A stretch of DNA of 64,000 bases from Vigna angularis (Eukaryota; Streptophyta; Magnoliopsida; Fabales; Fabaceae), in contig NC_068976.1 in assembly GCF_016808095.1 (NCBI RefSeq), positions 9,271,001-9,335,000 on the forward strand, given 5' to 3'. The position numbers and the translations under genes are program-made. Of the stretch, positions 1-13,477 are shown piece after piece; position 1 is the first letter of the stretch; every line of letters begins with the position of its first letter. The notes below the pieces were generated by a model. It did no database searches. It worked only from the letters and a program-made list of their open reading frames with translations, and was not told the origin of the DNA.

Positions 1-529
1 GACACATGCAAGCGAAGGAGACTCACATGGAAAAAGAAAATAGGTTGGACTAAGAAAAAAAAGCGTAAAACCAACTTACTTAAATTGAGAAATTAGTCGA
101 TTGAACATGAAGAATTGCCCACAAGGATCACTCTAGCGATCTCAAATATTCAAATAAATAAATGAAGAGTAAGAAAACTTAGACAAAATACAAAGAATTT
201 CTAAAAAGTGTTTTATAGAGAGATAAGTAATGAAATTCATTTAATAAACTTATATTTGTGCTTAAACATTTTAATATTAAAATAATTGAGTTTTAATATT
301 TTAAAGATACTATCAATTCTAAAATATCATTTTCTACATTCACACAATTCACGCATAGGATTTGAATCCAATTTTAGCTGAATCAGACTAAACCACATCC
401 AATTCAAAATAAAAAATATTAATTTAAATAAACAATCACATAAATAATAATATTGATAAAATAATTATTTTAAATTAAAAAATGTTTAAAGATTAAATTT
501 TAGAAAAATGTGAAGACGAGTAAAAATCC

Positions 530-561
<32 letters not shown>

Positions 562-1262
562 TATCACTAATTTAGTAAATTAGAAACACTATTAAAATAT
601 TTATATAAATGTATTATTAATATTTTAAATGATTACACTGAAATTTAATGTTTTAGATCAAAATATATTTAAATAACTGATATCAATCATTAATATTAAA
701 TTAAAAACGTTCATTTTTTAAAATATTTTTTTCACTAACTGATATCCATCATTAATATTAAAATTAAAATATTAATAATACTTTTACTTAATATTATATT
801 AATATTTTAAATTATTAGATTGAAATTTAATGTTTTAGATCAAAATATATTTAAATAACTGATATCAATCATTAATATTAATATTGAAAACGTTAATTTT
901 TTAAAATATTTTTTTCACTAATTTACTATTTTATAAATATGTTTCAAATTAATTTTCAATAACGTTTAAATAATTAAATTTCAGAACTCAGTTCACAGTT
1001 TCAATCCCAAAAGTTCAAATGCTATCTAGTTTGGTAATAAAAAATGATTTAATTTCTGTATCAAGTTAACTTATCACCTTAAAAATTTATTAATAAAATG
1101 ATTATTTTAATTTAAAAAAATTATTTAAAGGATAAAATTAAAAATAAGTATAAAAACATAAAAGAAGAATCTTCTTTATAAGTAGAATAATTATTTTAAT
1201 TTTAAAAAATATTTAAAGGATAAAATTGAAAAGTAAATATGAAAACAAAAAGAAAAATTCTT

Positions 1263-1307
<45 letters not shown>

Positions 1308-2390
1308 TATAAGTAAAATAATTATTTTAATTTTAAAAAAATATTTAAAAGATAAAATTGGAAAACAAACATAAAGAAAAAAAAAACCCTCTTTATGTAA
1401 ATATATAAGTATAAATGTAGATAATATCACTAATAAATTAGAAACACTATTAAATTTTTTACTTAAAAGTATTATTAATGTTTTGAATTGAAATTTAATG
1501 TTTTAGATCAAAATATATTTAAATCACTGATATTAATTATTAATATTAATAACGTTCAATTTTAAAATATTTTATTCACTAATTTACTATTTTATAAATA
1601 TATTTCAAATTAAATTACAATAACGTTCAAATAATTAAATTTCAAAACTCACTTCACAGTTTCAATCACAAAAGTTTAGATGCAAACTAGTTTGCAATAC
1701 TAAAATGATTTAATTTCTCTATTAATACGTTAACTTATTAACGTTAAAATTTCAATGTAATATTTTATATAAAATATATTTAAATTACTAAAGTTATTAT
1801 TGTTCAATTCTTCTTCTTTAATATTTTATATTGACATTAACTATTAATATTTTTTTATAAATAAAAAACCTTATATTTAATAATGGTGAGAAGTAATTGA
1901 GTGAATAAATTATTTTAAAATTTTAATATTAAATTATTAACTACTTTTAAATATATATATATATATATATATCATTATATAAAAATAATTATTTTGATTG
2001 TAACATTTGTTTTTCATTTTATCTTTTGAATGATTATTATTTTAAATTAGAATATTTATCTTATCAATTTATTCTTTATATAACTATTTATTTATATTAT
2101 TTTATAATTATTATAATAATAATTTTATTATTTTTATAATTAAAAATGTTAACACATGGCAAATGTTTCCACTAATGAAAATAAAAAAAAAATCCTCCAC
2201 ACTGAAAGAGCATCTTCAAGAGAAAAAACAAATAAAAATTGAAATAGCGTCCTTTGGTAACTGTCCTAGAAACTATTTCTCTTTATGAACAATTAAAAAG
2301 TATATTACAATTAATAGAACTTGAAGGTTCTATTAATGGAATTATTTAATTTTAATATTTATTGATGGAAAAAATTTCTATCTTTCTCAT
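1..2390. other. AT-rich intergenic stretch, no gene seen
   Basis: No open frame here resembles a protein; the longest simply translate AT-rich and (TA)n sequence. The stretch holds a nested tandem-duplicated block (about 450-1750, listed separately) and (AT)n microsatellites near 530-555, 1268-1303 and 1950-1971. The last 300 bases lead into the phosphatase gene and probably contain its promoter; the CT-rich tract after about 2395 looks like a 5' leader. Confidence 0.7.
450..1750. repeat. Nested AT-rich direct repeats
   Basis: A block containing GAAATTTAATGTTTTAGAT recurs at about 640, 822 and 1490, each time followed by a copy of ATATTTAAAT and a run of ATTAATATTA. A longer segment starting CACTAATTTACTATTTTATA at about 916 recurs near 1577, giving an overall shift of roughly 660-670 bp. 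A third unit around AATTATTTTAATTTTAAAAA, followed by AAAGGATAAAATT, appears near 1100, 1190 and 1321. This reads as repeated local duplication of non-coding DNA; no terminal structure or coding capacity was seen. Confidence 0.65.
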
Positions 2391-2932
2391 GTTTCTATTC
2401 TTTTTCCTCCATTCTCTTTACCACTCCTCTCGTTTTCCCCTCCTTTTTTGAGAAATCTCGTAGTGCTTCTCTTCCAACCTCTCTTTCTCTCTCTAGGGTT
2501 TCGCTCTCATTCTAGATTCACAACAGATACTATCTGCAGGTGCTTTGCTTCTTCTCCCAACCTTTACTTAATCCGGATTCGAATTCCTGACATATTTTTT
2601 TCCGATCCGCTTTTAACCAGATTCGAATTCGAACATTCAACCCTTGATTCCACAATTCTCTTCAAGTTTTGACGTTGAGTTTACTTTTCAAATCGATGGT
2701 TACAGTATCTTAGAGAGTTCAATATTGAAAAAAGGTTTTGATCCTTGTGCATTTTTTATTGGATAATTGTATAAATTAATAATTACGATGATTATGATTA
2801 TTTGTGAACTTGAAACCTTTTAATTAGTTTTTTCCGTTTTTAAGTCTTTGTTTGTTTTATATCAGATTTCATTTATTGTTGGGGTTTGAAAGTGTTTGTG
2901 TTTTTCTGTGATTTGCTATGTACATCAGGTAG

Positions 2933-5900
2933 ATGGTATGCGGGAGTTGTGTAAGGTCTTTTTTGGTTGTTCAAGCTGGAACCTTCGCCAACAGAGTGAG
3001 AATCAACGGATTTGGGAGGAGTTTGCGGCTAGTCAGTGGTTTTTCTTCGATTAGTGAATACAAGACAATCACAGGGATGATGATTCATACAGGTTCTATG
3101 TCAAGGGCTGGACCCCTTGTTGATATGATGCCTGAGAAAGATGATGATGGTCGGTTTGCCAGTGGAGGATGGAAATGGTGAATATGATTCTCACAACTTG
3201 CTTTCAACTTGTGCTGACGCCTTGAAAAGGGCATATATATGTTCTGATTCCATAGATGGAATGTTTACTTTGTTGCATTGATACTATCTTTAACATCCCC
3301 ATTGGCTGTTGGAGTTAAGCGATTATAACTTAAGCGATTATAACTTAATAGTTCCTATGGCCTCTAACTTGGATTATTAGATTTTCTATTTGAAAAGAAC
3401 TTTGACTTGAAAGAAGCAGTTTTATGTTTGGAAGCAGTTTTATGTTTGGAACGGGTAATCTGGAATTGCTTTTTGTTTGACCTTGTAAGGAAAACTATTC
3501 TTGACTACCTTAACAAAAAAAAGTGATTGGCATTTCTTTTAGTTTATAAAGCATGATGGGGAATTTTTTGAGATTGAGAGACAATTTTAAGGTGATATCA
3601 CTGCCAAAATAACCTTAACTGTTCAAAGCAGGATTTCCAAAGGCCCTAAAAGGGTTCTTAAATCATTTGGTTCATGTGCTGGCTTGGTTTTGCTTATTGA
3701 ACTGTGTTTCTTTTTGCTCAATAAAAGCAACAAATATTCTTATTTTTACGAGGTGGAGACTGGGGAACATAGAAGAAGGCCATAGTGAAAATAATAGGAA
3801 ACTATAAATAGAACCAAACTCCCTGTGCCTTAAAAGGTCAAGTTCCTTTTGTGGGAGGTAATACTATTATATGGTAGAAGCCTGGATTTTAGTAATTTAT
3901 ACTTGAAAGTTGAAATCAAGGAGTTAAATTCATATTATTTCACTCTAATCCTTTTAATTTTCTTAGTTAAATCCATCATTAATCCATACTATGAAAAATC
4001 AATGTGAAATTTTACTAAGCTTGCATTGGAAGAGTGACATTAATGAACAATTTAATTTGCTTGATTTACTGGATTTGGTGTTGCATGATGTTATACTTTT
4101 GCTGGTATATATTGTGATCTAATGGTACTTATTTCATCAAATTTTTATTTGGCAGTGAAGATGGAAGGCTTAGCTGTGGGTATTCAAGTTTTAGGGGGAA
4201 GAGAGCAACAATGGAAGATTTTTATGATATCAAGACATTGAAGATTGGTGACCAATCAGTATGCTTATTTGGAATATTTGATGGTAAGATTTTCTGCTGG
4301 ATTGCATGGGAGAAAAAATAGTTCTTTGATCTCAGTATATGTGTATTTGTTCTCCTGTCATGCAATTATGGTAACATGCAAATAAATATTTAAAATTCCA
4401 TACAGGTCATGGTGGTTCTCGTGCTGCTGAGTATTTGAAGGAACATCTCTTTGATAATCTCTTGAAGCATCCAAAATTTTTGACAGATGCCAAATTGGCT
4501 ATAAGTGTGTTCGCTTTCTCTCAATTATTGTCATGAATGTCTTGTTGTAATGTCTGTTGTTTATAATTTATTAATGCTTTCTTGTGTGCTTCAACATTGT
4601 TGAAAGTATTTGATGGTTATCCATCTCATGCTTGCATTTTTTTCTTGTGTGATCTGTGGCTGGATTCCTGCAAGGAATGTTTTTGGTCTTCCATCACCAG
4701 TTTTTGCAATTATAATAACCTCAACGAGCTTGCAGGTGAAACATATCAACAGACTGACGCTAACTTTCTGGATGCCGAAAAGGACACTTTCAGGGATGAT
4801 GGATCTACAGCTTCGACAGCAGTCTTGGTTGATAACCATCTTTATGTAGCTAATGTTGGAGATTCTAGGACCATAATATCAAAAGCTGGTAAAGGTAAAG
4901 TAATAACCTACTATTTTATGACATCTTCTATTTATAGTTTTTATTAATTATCTTGTAATATTGTAAAGTTTAAGTTGTCATATTCTTTATAAATTCTGAT
5001 GTAGTTTTTAGTAATATGTTAATAAAATTTCTCTTCAAAAATTAAAAGAAGTGTTTATATTTTAATGATGTGATGTTGGTGGAAAGCTTCTTGATGATGT
5101 AAATACAGAGATCACGTGGAAGATGCAGCATTTCAGAAAAGATTTGTCTGATCATAGGATAAATTTTCTCCTATAGTTCCATTTGAATACATTTTACAAA
5201 TAAGATTGGTAGTAATATTGTTAACTAATTGTTTCTCTTTTGGCAGCAATTGCTCTCTCTGAGGATCATAAGCCAAATAGAAGTGATGAAAGGAAGAGAA
5301 TTGAGAATGCTGGTGGTGTTGTCATGTGGGCAGGTTAGATTAGATATTATATTTCAGGCATATAAATGGCCTTATTAAATAGTTTCGCTGTTGAAGTTTT
5401 GCTTCTGGCACATTTAGTGTATCATACAATGGTGATGGGTTGTTTCCCATGTTATCTATGGCCACAGTTGAGATTTCAAGTAATTTATGGTGAGATTGGA
5501 AGCTTGAGCTGACTTTATCTTGGATCCTTTTGATCAGTGGTCATGTTGGCAACTTGAAACAATATTGATATGCATGGATTTATGTTCTTGCTGATGGATA
5601 TTCCATATATTTCCCCACTTTTTATCTGTACAGTTTTTGCTATATCTCATTTAATCTTATATAAGTACAGAGTTATATAAATTCATTGATGCGATTTTGT
5701 TATTAAATTTTCTTTTACAAATTTGGAACAAAATAGCCGTACCTAGGATTGGATTGGAAAGTGAAGGTAACTGTTATGGAATATGGAATAATATGGAACG
5801 TACTTTCCTACCTAAAATGCAAAAATAAGAAAAACAGCCTTGTTAGTAACATTTGGTTAAAGATTTAATTGAAAACAGATAAGGTCACACATGACATGTA

Positions 5901-8900
5901 AAGTAACAAACTCACATTAGCTAACATTGCAATTTTACTCCAAATCTAGATATAGAAGACATTCACCAAATAAAAGTTAAAACTTAAACAGATAAGGTCA
6001 CAAATGACTTGTAAAGTAACAAACTTACACTAGCTAACATTGCAATTTTACTCCAAATCTAGATTTAGAAGGAATTCACCAAATAAAATGCAACATTAAA
6101 CGAAAACAGTCCAACCCTAGATCTCTTTAGCTAATTATTCAGTGCAGCAAAAACAGTGTCAGAACTGAAACCCCAGTCCAAACTGTGGCAACATAGAGAA
6201 GCAGGAAAGAGAAGAAAACTAATGCAGTATTTAAATGGCTTGAAGTTGATTAAATCAAATACCCAGATGAATCAGCACCAAGAGAATATCAGATATAAAG
6301 CTGATACGAGACTATGGAAACAAGCAGATCAGGTTGTCTCCTAGCAGTACAAAGCAAATGACCTCAGGGAAGTGATCAAATTGCCATTACCGAGTCTTGT
6401 TTGTGGCAGCAGATCAGCACCAGAGGGTGCAGGGTTTGACTGCGTAGGAGCAAAATAAAAATGGGAAGAAGAAATAGGGCTTGCATGCAGGCTCGGGTTG
6501 GTTTTCTGGGTTTTTAAGTAATGGGCTTTCTGGTCATCATGGTTGGATTGTTTGGCAACACCCAATATGATATTTCCAGAGAAACTTTCCGAGTATAATA
6601 GGATTTCTGGGTGCCTCCAAATTTCTGTGATGTCATATGAGCAAGATAACATTTTTTCCTATCATGCATCAATGTGTTTTGGGATGTGTGGACTTTAATA
6701 AAGTGGATGAAACCTACCGGTCTTTTGTACTACTTGTTCCATGTTTCACCACACAAATAATTTAGTTAATGTAGGTGTTGACCTATGTATTGTTGACATT
6801 AAATTGATTTATGCAAGTAGTATACATGTTCTGAACTTATGCTTAGAATAATATGTTTTATATCTTTACCTTAGAAGCTGGCCAAACATCCAAAGAATGG
6901 ATGATTAATTTGGGCAGGTGATATTTACTTTTGCTTATTTTGCTGGTCAGGTACTTGGAGGGTAGGAGGGGTTCTAGCAATGTCTCGGGCCTTTGGAAAC
7001 CGTATGTTGAAGCAGTTTGTTGTAGCAGAACCTGAGATCCAGGTAATTCTTGGTTATTGTGTGAAAATCTGAAAATTAACAGTCTATTAATAGCTAAAGA
7101 TGATTCACTAATAATTAGTTTCATTGGATAACTAGTACCTAGTTTTACAAGGAAATAAATTGGTAGGATAAAGTTTAATAATATTACAATTCTAGCGGTT
7201 TGTTAGGAAGATTGGTGGGTCGTGACTCAAATTTTCAAGCTGCAATTAAATTCTCTATTTACATTAGTATTACATAAGCATGACCATATTAAATAAGTAC
7301 TTTTTAACACCTATTAATTTTGAAGTTACTAAAAGGCTTTTACTTGTGATTAAGATGACAGTTAGAGAGAAAAACTGAAAAGCCCCTTGCGTAAGACTTC
7401 ATGGCCCTAAAAACTGAAATCAACAACCTTTCCGTTGCACTAGTTAAACTATAAGAAATAGAAAGGCATTGGTCTAAAACCATGTTTTTCTATGACAGCA
7501 CGGATGCTTTATTTATATTAAGAAAAAAAATGCAATAAATTGAGGACATATGATATCTTTTAATAATAAAGATATGATACATGAATATACAAAAATACTC
7601 CTAACATACATATATAATCTAGAGATTCTAATGATAAAAGGTCACCCACCACCTTATTTCAATGATTCTAATGCTCTTCCTCAAGCTGGAACGTGTAAGT
7701 CATGTTTGCTCAGCTTGCTATACATATGATCGATCCTTGGTCCTCTTAGATACATGGTGAATATCTGGGCTAATTGTTCACTAGAGTTCACAAATATGGT
7801 GATGTCTTAATGCTCCAACATTTTTCTTGTGAAATGATAATCTACCTCAATATTCTTGGTCCTCTCATAAAAGACAGAACTAGAAACAATGTCAATGCTA
7901 CCTGGTTGTCACACATAAGGTGCATTTTGGAATTTTCTTCAAATTTAAGCTATTTGTGGATTTTCTTTACCCATATGAGCTCATAAGTGATTAATGTCAT
8001 AAATGATAATCTACCACAATATTCTTGGTCCAACTGGAAAAAGTAGTGCTCTATTGCTTTGAGACCCTCCCTTGTCGGTGTCAAAATACCTAATGTAAGT
8101 ATTTTCATTATCTTGATTAATAAGGCATTTTCCAAGAGCATTCTTGATACATTTTAGGATATTTGGACTGCATCCCAATGATCTTGACAACATTAAGACG
8201 TGTCACAATTTAGCTTACTGTAAGCATCTCTCCTAGGGTCTATACAACCCTCTTTGGTTAGGTATAACTTTCACTCAAATCTATTGATGTGTTCATAGGC
8301 TTAGCGTTTAACATCCCTGTTTCTTCTAGATTGTTCAGAGCATATTTCCTTAAGATATGACTAAAACATCCTTGGATTGAAACTTCTATACAAGGGAATG
8401 TATCAAGTGTTCATGATCTTTTGTCCCAAGTTGTGGAGCAAGATATTGTTTTAGTTGGCTCTTTATCACTACTTGGGATAACAATGTTGTCCTCTATACA
8501 ATGAGGTAGACACATCCTTGGTGAGAATGATTGTAGAACAGAGATCAACATCACTTCATATCATTCCAAATTGCTAGATGAGTGTCTGAAAACACTCAAA
8601 TCATGCACATTGCTTGAGGCCATACAACAATTTGTAAATATGACATGACATATCAGATGACTTCCCCTGAGCACCATGTAGCTGTCAAGCACAAACAAAG
8701 CTTATTGTCGAATAAATACAATGAAGAAGAAAAGTTAAATAGATGTCATTTTTGACATGAGTGAAAGTGTCGTGGTAATGTTGTTGATAGAATTGTGTGT
8801 ATCCTTTGGCAATTAGGTGACTTGTGGATTTTAGCAAGTACATGGAAACAAATGATATTCAATGTCACAAACACACATACATTGAATGTCATTTTGTTAG

Positions 8901-11001
8901 GGAGAAGTTGCCGCTGGAAGATCATAGTATGATTTGACAGTTCTCAAAATTAGCTTACAGACATTGTAACTAAGTCTTTGGAGGGCCTAGAATTAAGTTC
9001 ATATGTTCCAAGCTTAGTGCGAACAATTTATGTGTTTTCTTTAAAGAATGCACTGTGGGATTCTCCTAGCCCATGACTTCTCTAGAGAACCAATTTGGGA
9101 TACACTTTGATACTATTATAGAATGTGATTTTGGACGTAACATTACTCCCATAAAAGCAACTTGTAAGGTAAAAGTTTTCCCCCACCTATGATGTGTTTT
9201 ATGGAGGTGGAATAACCTATCAACTCAAATAGGTGTTGAAGAAACCGTTCTCCTTGGAAGTAGCTTGGAAGCTTGCAGGCAGGTGACAACATACACAAGA
9301 ACAAAGTTGCATAGAAAATAGAAAATGAATTGAGATAAGAAAAGGATTAGAACACACAACCTTTGGAATGAATTCCAAGGATGAGTGCAATGGAGATTCT
9401 CCACTTGAAAAAGCTCTTCAAGATAAGAACCAAAGGCAAGAGTCTCATTCTCACAATATCTTCTGATGATTAACTGAGATATTCTAACAGAACCCAAGTT
9501 GTAAAGAACCTAAAGACCATCAGTAGGCAAAGTTAATAGAGTTTGTCCTTTCTAGTTAGTTAGTGATTTGAAGTTAATTGACATTTCAAAAAACCACTCC
9601 TTCATGTGGATAGGAACTAATGTTTCAGTTTTTTTAAGGGAATCTTGTCACCTGATGCTTTTCATCTTTGGAAAGCTCAAGATATGTGGCTTATATCAAC
9701 TTGTGGTTGTTTCCCATAGCAGCACAAAAATGTTTAGGGTGTCAAAATAAGTATGGTCCGATGATTCAGTCTGAAAAAGGATATAAAACAAGCCCGGAAC
9801 AGGTAAGAAGTAATGTGGCCATAATTGAACTGAGTCAAAATAAATTTTTATATTTTATTTTTTCGGTTTAACTTTTTTTAAACGGATAGTCTGATATAGG
9901 GCAGGTCCATAGCAGCACTTTTTACACCTTAGCTTGTTGGTCTGGGTCACCCTTTTGACATTTTTAACTTAGACTATCTATTTTCTACTCATTATTGCCC
10001 TGTATAAGCCTTAATTTAGTTCTTTTGCTGAACCACTTCTGTGATGTTAATCACCTCACCTTTGTTGCAATCTGATAGTTGCATATTAAGTGATAAGCGC
10101 CTAGTTTGTCAATGAAATTTATCTTTTCATATGCTTTCAGGACCAGCAGATGGATGAACAAATTGAACTTCTTATTCTTGCAAGTGATGGACTCTGGGAT
10201 GTGGTACAGAACGATGTAAGCTGTCTTAGTCGTGCATTTAATTTATTTGTGCATATTTGATGCATCATTCATATTAATCTGGCAGGAGTGGGTTATCTGT
10301 TTAGTTGGCCCATAAAGGAAACAAAAAAATTAATGAACATAGAGGAGTTTGGGAAGGGAAATATTAGCTATCATGAAATAACTTTAAGTTAGGGAGTCTG
10401 GGAAGGGAAAGAGAAAACCATCTGGTTGTGCTTTTGGGGACTGTCTGCTTGCAAGTTGTGACTTCTTTCTTGGGCATGCTATGCTAACTGGAAAGTAGTT
10501 CAATGTGGACCATAGTTGTTTTAGTATAGCTGGATGGGGTCTTAAGGTTGTTTATTGTCATCCTTAACTGCAAATGAAAATTGAATACTCTTATACCTGG
10601 GCCAAAACAGTATTTTATATTTGCAGAGGTTATTTGCCTAGGACTAGACTTGGCAGTTGAAATGAAATAGAAATGTGACAATGAGTAGTGGCTTCCAATT
10701 CTCCAGGGTACCTATTGCGGTTCAGTTTGATACAACATTAAATCATTCGTCTGTTAAATACTTAGTTCAGGTGTTCTTGTTTTTTCGCTGATATTCCATA
10801 TCTACTCTGTATTTTCAGGATGCTGTTTCTCTTGCCCGCACAGAAGAGGAGCCCGAGGCCGCTGCTCGGAAGTTAACAGAAGCAGCATTTTCCCGAGGGA
10901 GTGCTGATAACATTACATGCATTGTGGTGCGATTCCATCATGATAAAAAGGACATAGCTAAACCTGACAAAGCAGAATCAGCTAGTGTTCAGCGTGAGTA
11001 G
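2933..11001 (+). CDS. PP2C-type protein phosphatase (PP2C76-like), 8 coding exons
   Basis: Predicted Mn/Mg-dependent Ser/Thr phosphatase of the plant PP2C family. Exons: 2933-3177, 4156-4283, 4406-4504, 4736-4894, 5247-5333, 6951-7042, 10141-10215, 10819-11001. Phases close at every GT-AG junction and give 355 aa. Visible motifs: MEDFYD (about residues 101-106), FDGHGG (123-128), [47 protein letters not shown] (286-291) and GSADNIT (322-328); the metal-binding aspartates expected in D124, D286 and D325 are all present. The first about 85 residues are a basic, poorly conserved extension, and its similarity to Arabidopsis PP2C76 is my recollection. The start is the first ATG after a probable leader intron ending in CAG; an in-frame ATG pair also lies near codon 45. 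Intron 6 is about 3.1 kb and carries a dead copia fragment. Substrate and subcellular location cannot be read from the sequence. Confidence 0.92.
5874..6100. repeat. 113-bp tandem duplication in PP2C intron 5
   Basis: AACAGATAAGGTCAC begins at 5874 and again at 5987, and each copy continues through a shared stretch with AAAGTAACAAACT and TAACATTGCAATTTTACTCC. Two imperfect copies, non-coding, intronic. Confidence 0.75.
7670..8690 (-). pseudogene. Fossil Ty1/copia pol fragment in PP2C intron 6
   Basis: Read on the minus strand, this region matches stepwise the 3' half of the intact copia pol at 24711-28070: the CAAGCTGGAA segment at the RNase H end (7684), the equivalent of the late RT segment near 8340, and CTTCCCCTGAGCA near 8663, where the intact element has ACTCCCCCTGAGCAACA. 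The frame is destroyed by stops and indels. It lies antisense to the phosphatase and explains part of the oversized intron. LTR ends were not resolved; the sequence at 7450-7670 may be the decayed 3' LTR, and 8690-9200 may be further element sequence. Confidence 0.7.
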
Positions 11002-11243
11002 ACAATATGAAAACACATATTATGCATGTGTTGGTTCTATTCGCCTCAAATTGAATGAACTGAAGTCGGCACATGCATGGTTTCAGCAAGCGATTTGTTT
11101 ATTCGTTAGTTTTCTTATGTAAGTCACTATTGTATTGGGATTTTTGAGTCGTGTTCTTTTGATAACTGATTTCAGCTTGTTTCCGTATATATTTCTAGTT
11201 TTTTGTTTGTAGAGGCATAAAGATGGTATTTTTGTTCTGATCT

Positions 11244-11249
11244 AATAAA
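11244..11249 (+). terminator. Candidate polyadenylation signal of the PP2C gene
   Basis: AATAAA lies 243 bases after the TAG at 10999-11001, in a T-rich 3' flank, the normal distance for a plant 3' UTR. Inference from position only. Confidence 0.4.
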
Positions 11250-13173
11250 TGCAGTTTGCATTATTTTATTCATGTTGCTGATACGTTAAGGATTTTTAAG
11301 ATAAAAGTATATTAAGATAAATTAAACTTGGATTTTATAGAAATTAAAATTTGATTTGTTTGTGTGCCACTAATTTTTTTTTAAAACTTTTGAAATTTTT
11401 TATAAATTAGATTTTGCTTCAGAAAATTTTGAATGATTTCTTACAGTTTATTCAAGCATATTGTAGTTAGAAATCGATTAATTTATCAGTTTGATTAGTG
11501 CGGTAACATAATTGTAGAAATATTTTTATACCGGTAAAGACTTGGTCAGATTTATCCTTAAATTTTTTAAATGACCATTTTGCCTTTTGAAAAAGTGACT
11601 TCAAAAATACATATTTCAGAACAAAATTTCTAGATGGAGTGTCTCTCTTCTATCATCATGTAGCTGACTATGCTATTTCATATTTGATGTAATTCAGTAT
11701 GCTTAGCCTTTGGAAAAACAATTTACTATGTAATTAATATTATTGCTATCATGTATTTGATACTCTATTTTAAGATTATATATAACAATAATTATATTAT
11801 TTAGAAATATTTTGATAATGCGAATGACTCTTATGATTTTATGAAAAAGACAATAATACTTTATTTGGATATAAATTATGATTTACCTGTTCCCATTCGT
11901 ACAAACTAACGATCATTTTACTTAAAATGAGGATTCGATTTTTCAGCGGTGATGAGATGATCAAGAACTATATAAAGTATTTGAAATATGTATATCACAT
12001 TATCATAATAACGGTATCATATTGGAATTAGAATAAATATGTATAAATACATATGAAATGTATGTTTCGTAGGAATTTATTAAAAATTAAGTTCTTATTT
12101 TCCTTTAACAATCTTTTGTGATCATGAATTAATATTTACTGTTACGAATCATTTTCTTATGATTCAACCTTAAAAAATAAAAATAAAGGTATAATGTTTC
12201 ACAAATCAAGTTTTTCTTTCTTGAATACACTTTATACATGAATGTTCATTTAAAGTTGTAACTACTCCCGATTTGTCATAAATAGTAAATAAAAAGAAGT
12301 TCTAAGTATCGATTGTATGTGACATAGATGAAATGGGTGAAGTTATAAATTATAATGGAATAATTTAATTCCTAACATGATAATTGCTAAGAGAAACATC
12401 AAATCTTTCGTTATTCTTATTCACACTCGTGCATGTGGGACATCTACTTCTTGGATTTCCTTGACAATTTGATAAAAAAAATAACTCATGATGGGTTAAA
12501 AAAAGGTTGTATACCCTTACCATGAAAATTCGTACCATTGCATTAAGAGGATTTCTTTTTTCTCTTACACTCATTATTTTTAAATTTTCAATTATACTTT
12601 TATTGTTGTATCATATGAACTGACCACTCAACATAACACAGACTGATGAGTCACTACTAACATTAGTCACTAATTAACATATCTTACATTAAGACTGTCA
12701 AGATAATTAGCAAGGTAAAGTTTGCTTACAAGACATTGGGTCATGATTGGGACAGTCCTAAACAAAAAGTCCACTTCAAAGCCTGTATATAGTGAGATAT
12801 GGTAAGGATGTACATGATTACATTTATTGGACATTTAAGAATTAACTGTGATAATCGATTTAAAAACTGACTTGAGTGATGGAGTGCCTTTCGGATTTGC
12901 ACTTTACTAGAAAGGAGGAGAGGAGATATCGAAAGAAGAAAGACAAACTGAACTAGGTGAAGAGGTTTAAAGTGTGAAAGTATAGTTCTTGAACTCACGT
13001 ACCGAAACAATTATAATTATAATTTCAGACAGTAAAATATATTTCAGATTACAAAAATCCAAAATTCAAAAATATTTTCATTAAATGTTTCAAGTTATAT
13101 AATCTAAAACATAGATTTGCATTTTGGATTATAAATTTATAATCTATTATATGAATTTAGAATATAATTTAAA
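11250..13173. other. Intergenic, no gene seen
   Basis: AT-rich sequence between the phosphatase and the TIR element. The open frames at 12365-12574 and 12741-13010 (minus) have no recognisable motif and unremarkable composition. No repeat unit or RNA gene was recognised. Confidence 0.6.
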
Positions 13174-13430
13174 GGGTTAAATATGCTTTTAGTCCCTTAA
13201 CTATCAAGCAATTTTAGTTTTAGTCCTTCTTTCAAACTTTGGTACACTTTGATCCTTGTGCTTAAGGAAATTATAATTTTTTATCCTCTAAAACCAATGG
13301 CGTTAAATTTAATCCTTGCAGGCTGATATGGCACATCGTTATCCACATCACTTTTGTTTCCTGAAACGTGGCGATCTGCATCTTTTGAGGTTTCTCTCCC
13401 TCCTTTATTCATCTCCATTATCCTTCCAAC
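13174..13430 (+). repeat. Left terminal inverted repeat
   Basis: About 255 bp, imperfectly complementary to 15785-16039. Matching blocks include the outermost GGGTTAAATATG, a TTTTAGTTTTAGT block and a GCACATC/TGGCGATCTGCATC block. Confidence 0.8.
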
Positions 13431-13477
13431 TCTCTTCAACCCACAAGTCCCACCACTCCGGACCCTCTCTTCCTCCA

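Noticed and set aside
1191..1430. 79-aa frame with alternating I/Y
   Set aside because: Translation of a (TA)n microsatellite.
4582..4947. 121-aa frame containing a PP2C segment
   Set aside because: It is exon 4 of the phosphatase plus read-through of both flanking introns, not a separate gene.
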